A stretch of 62,781 nt of DNA from Thermoflexus hugenholtzii JAD2 (GTDB lineage Bacteria; Pseudomonadota; Gammaproteobacteria; Burkholderiales; Burkholderiaceae). Shown one piece after another: positions 56,926-62,781 of the stretch (position 1 is the first letter of the stretch; every line of letters starts with the position of its first letter). The position numbers were made by a program, and so were the translations under genes. A model generated the notes under the pieces. The model ran no database searches, was not told where the DNA came from, and worked only from the letters and a program-made list of their open reading frames with translations. The stretch lies in contig CALPOM020000003.1 in assembly GCA_943325205.2 (NCBI GenBank), forward strand, positions 1 to 62,781, written 5' to 3'.

Positions 56926-57476
56926 TACTTGTTTTTAGCTAAAAGCTTTTCAATTTGTGAGGTAATTGTTTTGCTTTCTGGGCTCGTCAGACTACTAAAG
57001 GCGGTTACTACGTTACCATCTTGGTCTAAAAGGTATTTATAGAAGTTCCATTGCGGAGTTGTTTTAGTTTTTTCGGCGAGTAGTTTAAATAAAGGATTGG
57101 CACTTGGACCTTTTACCCCGCTTTTGGCAAACATTGGAAATTTTACATCATAAGTATTTTTACAAAACTCAGCAATTTCTTTATTGCTACCGGGTTCTTG
57201 TGAACCAAAGTCGTTCGAAGGAAAGCCTAAAATGACGAGTCCTTTGGACGCATATTTTGCGTAGGTCTTTTCAAGACCCTCATATTGTGAGGTAAAACCG
57301 CAATAGCTTGCTGTATTAACAACCAGAACTACCTTTCCTTTGTATTGACAAAGATCTTGGTTGACTTCGTCTTGTAGCCTGGGAAAAGTAAAGTTGAGCG
57401 TAGTGGGGCAGGTTTGCGAAAAACTAAATAGTGGTAAAAAAAGGAAAAATCCCAAAAAATACTTAATCAATGACAT
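56925..57476 (-). CDS. Exported glutathione peroxidase-family thiol peroxidase
   Basis: A 183-residue peroxidase with an N-terminal signal peptide or anchor (about 1-20), peroxidatic Cys59 in NTASYCGFT (cysteine, not selenocysteine), the Gln-containing FPSNDFGSQEPG, and WNFYKYL. The ATG at 57476 is preferred to the adjoining TTG. It heads the lipid-modification operon, suggesting defence against lipid peroxides in the periplasm or membrane. Confidence 0.9.
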   Translation of the reverse strand: MSLIKYFLGFFLFLPLFSFSQTCPTTLNFTFPRLQDEVNQDLCQYKGKVVLVVNTASYCGFTSQYEGLEKTYAKYASKGLVILGFPSNDFGSQEPGSNKEIAEFCKNTYDVKFPMFAKSGVKGPSANPLFKLLAEKTKTTPQWNFYKYLLDQDGNVVTAFSSLTSPESKTITSQIEKLLAKNK

Positions 57477-57523
57477 CAAAATACCCCATTAATTCAAAAA
57501 TATGTAAATATGATTCAACTAAG

Positions 57524-57552
57524 AGTCTAGTGCATTATTGAAACCATTTCAA
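57524..57552 (-). promoter_or_regulatory. Candidate promoter of the gpx operon
   Basis: On the minus strand TTGAAA (complement of 57547-57552) and TAGACT (complement of 57524-57529) are spaced 17 bases. The -35 is one arm of the palindrome TTGAAACCATTTCAA (57538-57552). Confidence 0.5.
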
Positions 57553-57567
57553 AAATCATTTTAGAAT
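57538..57567 (+). promoter_or_regulatory. Candidate rfaE2 promoter sharing the palindrome
   Basis: TTGAAA (57538-57543) and TAGAAT (57562-57567) are spaced 18 bases. Initiation would fall at or near the rfaE2 ATG (57574), again a near-leaderless arrangement. Confidence 0.45.
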
Positions 57568-57573
57568 TGGGTT

Positions 57574-58080
57574 ATGAAAACTCAAACATTTAACCTCCCG
57601 ACCTTTGAGAACAAGATCCTTCGCTTGAGCAGTACCCCAGAAGATATCTTGAAATCGATCCAAGTCATTGAAAAGCCAATAGTTTTTACAAATGGAGTAT
57701 TTGATATCTTGCATCGTGGACATGTTACATACCTAGCACAGGCAAAAAGTTTAGGTAAAAGCCTGGTAGTTGGCGTTAACTCAGATACCTCTGTAAAAAT
57801 GCTGGGAAAAGGTAATGATCGTCCAATTAATTCTGAATTGGACAGAATGGCGCTATTGGCATCCCTGGAGTGCGTTGATTTGGTAGTTTGTTTTCAGGAA
57901 AAAACACCTGTTGAAATAATTCGGTTAATTCATCCAGAAATTTATATCAAGGGCGGGGATTATGAAATCAATGCACTGGAAGAAACTCAGTTGGTCAAAT
58001 CTTGGGGTGGGAGTGCCTTTGCAATTCCATTTATTCATCACCGATCAACTTCTGAAATTTTAAAAAAGATTAGAAACTAA
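57574..58080 (+). CDS. rfaE2: D-glycero-beta-D-manno-heptose-1-phosphate adenylyltransferase
   Basis: This enzyme makes ADP-heptose for the lipopolysaccharide inner core. The 168-residue product corresponds to the C-terminal half of the bifunctional E. coli HldE, with the nucleotidyltransferase motif HRGH in NGVFDILHRGH near residue 51 and YIKGGDYE. The stand-alone form is common in betaproteobacteria; the kinase half is not in this window. Confidence 0.93.
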   Translation: MKTQTFNLPTFENKILRLSSTPEDILKSIQVIEKPIVFTNGVFDILHRGHVTYLAQAKSLGKSLVVGVNSDTSVKMLGKGNDRPINSELDRMALLASLECVDLVVCFQEKTPVEIIRLIHPEIYIKGGDYEINALEETQLVKSWGGSAFAIPFIHHRSTSEILKKIRN

Positions 58081-58108
58081 TTGCACTATCGCCGGTTAGT
58101 GATGTTGG

Positions 58109-58357
58109 CTAATCTTTCTGTGGAAGCTTTAGAGCGCTTCCTTCAACGGGGCCTGTAATACGAATTAGATTAGTATTTAGCTGTTCAGTTGATGCATTCG
58201 AGGGAGTAATATTTCCTAGGTCAGAGAAAAAACTCTCAACCCATTGCATGCTTTGAACCGGAATCACGAAGATTAGAAATGCGAAAAGAAGATTAATCCC
58301 AAGAAGTATAAGCATAGAAAATTTGATATTCATTTTCACATTAACGATCTTGAACAT
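58109..58357 (-). CDS. Small membrane-anchored protein of unknown function
   Basis: An 82-residue frame (or about 74 from an ATG at 58333) with one hydrophobic helix (MLILLGINLLFAFLIFVI) and a short polar periplasmic-type tail ending in ITGPVEGSALKLPQKD. It overlaps the coaX 3' end by 17 bases. Larger SPOR-type proteins occupy this position in some Burkholderiales, so it might be a reduced relative; that is a guess. Confidence 0.55.
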   Translation of the reverse strand: MFKIVNVKMNIKFSMLILLGINLLFAFLIFVIPVQSMQWVESFFSDLGNITPSNASTEQLNTNLIRITGPVEGSALKLPQKD

Positions 58358-59177
58358 ATTGTTGCCACAAAAATAAGCCTCGTAATACGAGGTAAGGATC
58401 TTCGATTATTTGTATAGTTGGAGAAATTTGCGAATACAAGTGCTTGAGGATTAACGGACCGTTACCACCAGAAAAAATCATTGTAGAAGTTTGGGGTGCC
58501 AGTTCAAGGGCTTGTTTGATCGCGCCAATTTGGCCTTGCATGACCCCATTAAAAATAGCAGATTTTGTATTTTTACTGAACTGGAGGGTTGATGAGGGCT
58601 CAAAAAAATTGAAATTTTTCGAAGTAATATTGGACTCTAATCGAGCAGTTTGGCTTTGAAGTGCCTCTAGTGAGAGGGATACTCCAGGCAGAATCGATCC
58701 ACCAACAAACACATTGCCATGTTCTAAAAAGTCAATCGTTGTGGCAGTACCTGAATTAATAATTAAGCAATTTTGTAGTGGCGCTAATTGACTAGCTGCA
58801 ATGATGGCGGCCCAGCGATCCGCACCCAAAGACGCTGGCTCATCATAAGCATTGTGCAGATTTGGTATGCAGGTATCGCCATGTAATTGAATCATGTGAA
58901 TAGTTGGAAACAGCTCTTGGAAATAATCAGTCCAGACTTGAATCCACTGCGTTTGATTGACACTACAAATGAGAATTTGATTGATCGTGTTGTTTGCATT
59001 GGCGAGAGCTTTTAGTAATTGGCTACACTCTTGGATGATCAAGTCATATTGATTGACAGTAGCGCCGCTAGGTTGGCGCGTAAAATCAATTTCTTGAAGG
59101 CCCGGAGATAATTCAACGAGAGCCCATTTAGTTCTCGTGTTGCCGATATCAAGAAGTAGTGATTTGGAGTTAGACAA
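58341..59177 (-). CDS. coaX: Type III pantothenate kinase
   Basis: CoaX starts coenzyme A synthesis from pantothenate. The 278-residue product has the ASKHA phosphate loop LLLDIGNTRTKW at the N-terminus, GADRWAAIIA (about 118-127) and NSGTATTIDFL. The start is TTG at 59177, the only codon that fits the family N-terminus. It follows birA, the usual betaproteobacterial pairing. Confidence 0.92.
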   Translation of the reverse strand: MSNSKSLLLDIGNTRTKWALVELSPGLQEIDFTRQPSGATVNQYDLIIQECSQLLKALANANNTINQILICSVNQTQWIQVWTDYFQELFPTIHMIQLHGDTCIPNLHNAYDEPASLGADRWAAIIAASQLAPLQNCLIINSGTATTIDFLEHGNVFVGGSILPGVSLSLEALQSQTARLESNITSKNFNFFEPSSTLQFSKNTKSAIFNGVMQGQIGAIKQALELAPQTSTMIFSGGNGPLILKHLYSQISPTIQIIEDPYLVLRGLFLWQQYVQDR

Positions 59178-59196
59178 GGCGGGCTTTAAGGTTGGT

Positions 59197-59988
59197 TCAC
59201 GGTTTTTTTAACGATAAAGTACCATTATGAATGGTTTTAATACCACCTGTAGTCTCAATGATGATTGCTCCATAATTATTAATACCACGACATTTTCCAG
59301 TCAGGACGGCCGTATTTTCATCGTGAATTTCAACCAGTTGGTCTTGAAATAAATGCCACTGATTCCAATCAGGTATAAATTGCTCAAAGCCGCTATTTAT
59401 GTAACGATTCAAAACATCACTCAAACTCTGCGTTAGTTGATGCCATATGGGTATAAGCTGACTTTGTCCAAGTCCAGGCAGATCAGCAAGACAGGCGATG
59501 GGGTATTCGATTTGAGAAGAATTGGATGTGCTAGTAAGACTTTTTAGGTTTAGGCCGATTCCAATAATCATCCAAAATGGCTCGCCAATTATTTTTTGTC
59601 CGCCCTCAATGAGTATGCCGCCAAGTTTTTTATCGTTGATATATAGATCATTGGGCCATTTCAAACCAAGTCCACCCTTTGCTAAAAGGGTCGGTGGTAG
59701 ATTGTGATAAGTCGCGATACCCTGAATGACTCCTAAACCGCATGCTAGACTGAGCCCTTGAAAAAACTGCATCGACAAATTTGGGTGGAAAGGGTATGCC
59801 AAAGAAAATGTCAAAGTTTGGTTTGGTTCTGAATGCCAAATTCGGCCACGACGCCCCTTGCCATGCGTTTGTTCGATGGCTAACCTGGATGTGGGTTGGT
59901 GCAGATCACCACTTCGCCAGCGCAGCAGTAAATCTTCGTTCGTGGAGGCAGTACGCTCAACCTGCTCAAAATTCCATGGTGTTGACAT
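59197..59988 (-). CDS. birA: Biotin-[acetyl-CoA-carboxylase] ligase
   Basis: BirA attaches biotin to the carboxyl carrier protein. The 263-residue product has GKGRRGRIWHS (ATP/biotin loop), LKWPNDLYIN and GGILIEGG. No N-terminal DNA-binding domain is present, so it should not repress biotin genes. Its start is 22 bases from the divergent VanZ gene. Confidence 0.94.
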   Translation of the reverse strand: MSTPWNFEQVERTASTNEDLLLRWRSGDLHQPTSRLAIEQTHGKGRRGRIWHSEPNQTLTFSLAYPFHPNLSMQFFQGLSLACGLGVIQGIATYHNLPPTLLAKGGLGLKWPNDLYINDKKLGGILIEGGQKIIGEPFWMIIGIGLNLKSLTSTSNSSQIEYPIACLADLPGLGQSQLIPIWHQLTQSLSDVLNRYINSGFEQFIPDWNQWHLFQDQLVEIHDENTAVLTGKCRGINNYGAIIIETTGGIKTIHNGTLSLKKP

Positions 59989-60010
59989 ACATGCTATTGT
60001 AGAAAAAAAT

Positions 60011-61105
60011 ATGCATATGCAGCAAAAAATAATTCGTCCATCCCGTTTTCCGTTCTTAGCGCAACCCTATCCATTAGCCAGAATGGCTCTATGGCTCATT
60101 ATTGTCTTAGTAGCGTATGCAAGCTTAACGCCATTTAATTTTTATTTGGCGGCTCCAAATCTTGCCTATGAGTGGGTTCGGGCGCCTCTACCCAGATATA
60201 TTCCACTCTTTGACGTCACAACGAATATTTTGGGGTACTTGCCATTTGGTTTTTTGATGGTTTTTGCGGTATTTCCGAGGCTGCGTAAATGGCAGGCCTT
60301 ATTATTTAGTGTTTTCTGCGGCATGATCTTATCGGGGTCTTTAGAAAGCCTTCAGGCATTTTTACCGAGAAGAATCTCTAGCCAAGTCGACTGGTATTCC
60401 AATATTTTAGGCACACTCATTGGGGCTTTATTTGCTTTACCACTCAGACCGGCATGGCTTTCTGGCAATATGGCAGAGCGGTTTCGCTATACGATATTTG
60501 GCAAACAACAAAGCTTTTTTTTACTGGTGCTGCTATTTCCATGGGCGCAAATTCACCCACAAAATGCTTGGTTAGGAATGGGGGATTTAGGTATTAAAGC
60601 TTTACGAATTTCACCCTATTGGAGTTTGCCATTCAATAATGCGACGCAAGAACTCTTAATTACTGCTGTTGCCAGCTCTTCTTTGGCAGCGTTACTACTA
60701 TTTGCAACCAAAACTAAGGCCCCCCAGATCCGTTTCATTTTAGTTGTAACTGGCCTGACAATTGCCCTGAAAGTTTTCGCTTCAGAGTTACAGTTTGGCT
60801 CAAATGGAATGACAATTTGGTGGAGTATTTCGGTTGGGCTTGGTTTAGGTATTGGGCTCTTGATGTTATGGTTTATAAGTCATCTAACCAAGGTCTATTT
60901 GTGGTGGATCAGCTTTATTGGCTTAATTATTTTGCTAATTTTAGTAAACACTTTGCCACAGGACCCCTATTATTTGGCGCAACTAGAAATCTTACCCCGA
61001 GGTAGGCTAACTAACTTTAATGATTTATTGAAATGGATCTCCAATACATGGCCATTTTTAGCTTTATTTATCCTCATGAAAGAAAAAAATAGCGTACAAA
61101 CATAA
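60011..61105 (+). CDS. VanZ-family membrane protein
   Basis: A 364-residue integral membrane protein with about nine hydrophobic helices. The VanZ-like region lies in the N-terminal half, with DVTTNILGYLPFGFLMVF, SGSLESLQAFLPRRISSQVDW and NILGTLIGALFAL. ATG at 60011 or 60017 are both possible; the longer frame back into birA is rejected. Function unknown, despite the teicoplanin-resistance name of the family. Confidence 0.82.
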   Translation: MHMQQKIIRPSRFPFLAQPYPLARMALWLIIVLVAYASLTPFNFYLAAPNLAYEWVRAPLPRYIPLFDVTTNILGYLPFGFLMVFAVFPRLRKWQALLFSVFCGMILSGSLESLQAFLPRRISSQVDWYSNILGTLIGALFALPLRPAWLSGNMAERFRYTIFGKQQSFFLLVLLFPWAQIHPQNAWLGMGDLGIKALRISPYWSLPFNNATQELLITAVASSSLAALLLFATKTKAPQIRFILVVTGLTIALKVFASELQFGSNGMTIWWSISVGLGLGIGLLMLWFISHLTKVYLWWISFIGLIILLILVNTLPQDPYYLAQLEILPRGRLTNFNDLLKWISNTWPFLALFILMKEKNSVQT

Positions 61106-61135
61106 TTATGAAGAACTTATCGATATAATTTTCAA

Positions 61136-61450
61136 ATGAACCTTTTTAAATACCATGCATTTTTTTGTTTAAACGAACGATCCAATGGGGATAATTGTTG
61201 CGAGCAACATGGCGCCACGAAATTATTTGATTATGCTAAAAAGCGGTGTAAGCAGCTTGGCCTAAATGGTGCGGGTCAAACTCGTGTCAATCGGGCTGGC
61301 TGCCTCGATCAATGCGCAAGTGGGCCAGTCATGGTGGTTTATCCAGAAGGCATTTGGTACACCTTTATCGATGAGTCCGATATCGACGAGATTATTTCTA
61401 GTCATTTTGCCAAAGGTGTTCCTGTAAAGCGTTTAATGATCGATGCCTAG
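61136..61450 (+). CDS. (2Fe-2S) ferredoxin-like protein, thioredoxin fold
   Basis: A 104-residue protein resembling thioredoxin-like [2Fe-2S] ferredoxins, with four candidate cluster cysteines: HAFFCLNERSNGDNCCEQHG at the start, then RAGCLDQCASGP. CLDQC and the GPVMVVYPEGIWY ending are typical. It overlaps the hydrolase gene by eight bases. Redox partner unknown. Confidence 0.87.
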   Translation: MNLFKYHAFFCLNERSNGDNCCEQHGATKLFDYAKKRCKQLGLNGAGQTRVNRAGCLDQCASGPVMVVYPEGIWYTFIDESDIDEIISSHFAKGVPVKRLMIDA

Positions 61451-62153
61451 TAGATCTCTGGCAGTCCAAATACCCGTTACGATTGGCTCCTTAGAAGGCT
61501 GCCTTGACTTTCCAGAGGGTCTTTTTAAAGACTCAAACTTCCTCATTCGTGGTTTAGCCTTAGTTGCTCACCCCCATCCCTTGATGGGCGGGACGATGGA
61601 TAATAAAGTAACGCAAACGATAGCTAAAGCGCTTAATCAGCTTGGTTACATTACGCTGCGAACCAATTTTCGAGGTGTTGGTAGCTCCTCCGGTTCTTTT
61701 GATGATGGTATTGGTGAAACGAATGATTTGTATGAGGCGGCAGACTGGTTAAAACTCGAGAGTTCATGGTCAGGTTTGCCGGGTTTAGAGACCGCCTCAT
61801 GGCTCAGTCAATTAAGTCACTTACCCTTGGTTTTAGGAGGATTTTCATTCGGAAGTTATGTTGTGAGTCGGCTGATGCAACGTTGTCAGGAAGAAAATAA
61901 GGTGATTGAAAGGCTGATTTTAATAGGAACAGCTGCCTCTAAATGGGATGTGCCACAAGTACCTAAGAATAGCTTAATCATTCACGGCGAATTAGACGAG
62001 ACCATTTTATTATCTAATGTCCTTGGATGGGCACGAGACCAAGAACTGAGCGTGACAGTAATACCAGGCGCAGATCACTTTTTCCACCGCAAACTACACT
62101 GCATTAGGGATATCATTCTCAGAGCTTGGCTGGGGCAAGCATATGACTCTTAA
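61443..62153 (+). CDS. Alpha/beta hydrolase
   Basis: A 236-residue alpha/beta-hydrolase-fold protein with VAHPHPLMGGTMDNK near the N-terminus, TNFRGVGSSSG, nucleophile elbow GGFSFGS, and a late histidine in GADHFFH. The nucleophile Ser, Asp (HGELDE) and His are all present, so it should be active. The family resembles uncharacterised CocE/dienelactone-type hydrolases near lipB. Substrate unknown. Confidence 0.85.
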   Translation: MPSRSLAVQIPVTIGSLEGCLDFPEGLFKDSNFLIRGLALVAHPHPLMGGTMDNKVTQTIAKALNQLGYITLRTNFRGVGSSSGSFDDGIGETNDLYEAADWLKLESSWSGLPGLETASWLSQLSHLPLVLGGFSFGSYVVSRLMQRCQEENKVIERLILIGTAASKWDVPQVPKNSLIIHGELDETILLSNVLGWARDQELSVTVIPGADHFFHRKLHCIRDIILRAWLGQAYDS

Positions 62154-62409
62154 TGACTCATTAATTAATTACCCCTGCGCATTTCCGATTAAGGTAATGG
62201 GCGTTAACCAACCTGATTTTAAATCGGCGGTTATTCATATTTGTCAGCAGTTAGATCCGAGCTTTAATCTTAGTCAAATTGAAGAAAGAAACTCCAAAGC
62301 AAATAATTATTTGGGATTAACAGTAACCATCCAAGCCACGAGTCGTGCGCAACTAGACGAAATTTATCGGACTTTATCAACCCATCCGTTAGTTCGCGTT
62401 GTCCTGTAA
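62143..62409 (+). CDS. DUF493 (YbeD) family protein
   Basis: An 88-residue protein with the DUF493 pattern: YPCAFPIKVMG, a ferredoxin-like alpha/beta fold, and SRAQLDEIYRTLSTHPLVRVVL at the end. It is classically encoded immediately upstream of lipB, as here. Possible regulatory ligand-binding role; unproven. Confidence 0.9.
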   Translation: MTLNDSLINYPCAFPIKVMGVNQPDFKSAVIHICQQLDPSFNLSQIEERNSKANNYLGLTVTIQATSRAQLDEIYRTLSTHPLVRVVL

Positions 62410-62412
62410 GCG

Positions 62413-62781
62413 ATGATTCATGGCAATTTTGAAGTCTTGCAATTAGGTATACAAGATTATCAAGATACCTTTGAGGCAATGAAGCGCTTTACTCAGAATC
62501 GTAATGCCTCCACTAAAGACCAATTATGGGTAGTAGAACACCCAGCAGTTTTTACTTTAGGATTGGCAGGTGATCCAAAACACCTACTCCAAGAAACGAA
62601 TATTCCGCTTATCCAAACTGATCGCGGAGGACAAATTACCTATCATGGCCCAGGGCAGGTGATTGTTTATGTACTATTGGATTTAAAGCGCCTAGGATTT
62701 TATGTCAAAGAGTTAGTCCGACGAATTGAGCAGTCGGTCATTGCAACACTGGCAGAGTTGGGTGTTCAAGCGGAGCGCCAC
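62413..62781 (+). CDS. lipB: Octanoyltransferase LipB (3' end beyond window)
   Basis: LipB transfers octanoyl from ACP to lipoate-requiring proteins. The first 123 residues are present and contain WVVEHPAVFTLG, TDRGGQITYHGPGQ (substrate and active-site region) and YVLLDLKR. The frame is open to the right edge. The ATG starts three bases after the DUF493 stop codon. Confidence 0.94.
   Translation, partial: MIHGNFEVLQLGIQDYQDTFEAMKRFTQNRNASTKDQLWVVEHPAVFTLGLAGDPKHLLQETNIPLIQTDRGGQITYHGPGQVIVYVLLDLKRLGFYVKELVRRIEQSVIATLAELGVQAERH

Noticed and set aside
59858-60010. Longer VanZ start within birA
   Set aside because: The added residues re-read birA antisense and carry Cys/Arg-rich sequence unlike the family; ATG at 60011 precedes the first membrane helix region.

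Overview
The window reads as an AT-rich betaproteobacterial chromosome segment from Burkholderiales, most like free-living Polynucleobacter. The support is the gene set and order (mreB-mreC-mreD-mrdA-rodA next to gatCAB; DUF484-xerC; slmA-metX-metW; birA-coaX; ferredoxin, hydrolase, DUF493, lipB), a two-gene MetH, a PhaM-type granule protein, and a DksA with one zinc-finger cysteine. The genus is inferred from these features; no search was run. There is no insertion sequence, prophage, CRISPR array, rRNA or tRNA. The genome is very compact: no gap exceeds about 210 bases and many genes overlap.

Layout. 1-5022 (minus): elongasome operon mreB-mreC-mreD-mrdA-rodA, with rodA cut by the window edge. 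5101-11275 (plus): gatC-gatA-gatB, DUF484, xerC and an rRNA methyltransferase. 11345-13257: a CobW-type metallochaperone GTPase and dksA. 13468-18121: argB, slmA, metX, metW, ampG. 18103-22195: xth facing pyrE across overlapping start codons, then minus-strand dapF and two lipid A acyltransferase-type genes. 22378-27165: metK, an SAH riboswitch, ahcY-metF, then minus-strand DUF1439 and ygfA. 27224-37749: lytic transglycosylase, NDUFA9-like protein, cca, MidA-like methyltransferase, pteridine-reductase-like SDR, folB, ttcA, glmU, glmS. 38161-42483: a DUF2946 / TonB receptor / Cys-His-rich beta-propeller / TlpA locus, probably metal (perhaps copper) acquisition. 42478-52253: carbonic anhydrase, MBL hydrolase, phaM, split metH, DUF1840, argS, SPOR protein, dsbA. 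52363-57476 (minus): a six-gene lipid-modification and peroxide operon (gpx, FAD oxidase, DUF1365, CFA-type methyltransferase, SDR, NTF2-like). 57574-62781: rfaE2, a small membrane protein, coaX, birA, VanZ, ferredoxin, alpha/beta hydrolase, DUF493 and partial lipB.

How the genes work together. The methionine/SAM cycle is nearly complete: metX-metW make activated homoserine, metF and the two-piece metH remethylate homocysteine, metK makes SAM and ahcY removes SAH. ahcY-metF lie behind a clear SAH riboswitch with its own TATAAT promoter. The metK leader carries mutually exclusive pairings that could hide the start codon and matches no SAM riboswitch class I recall. A second theme is the envelope: cell-wall elongation, UDP-GlcNAc supply, lipid A, heptose activation and membrane-lipid modification.

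The best candidates for undescribed biology are the metK leader RNA, the propeller/TonB/TlpA metal locus, and the gpx-led lipid operon whose divergent promoters share a perfect palindrome.
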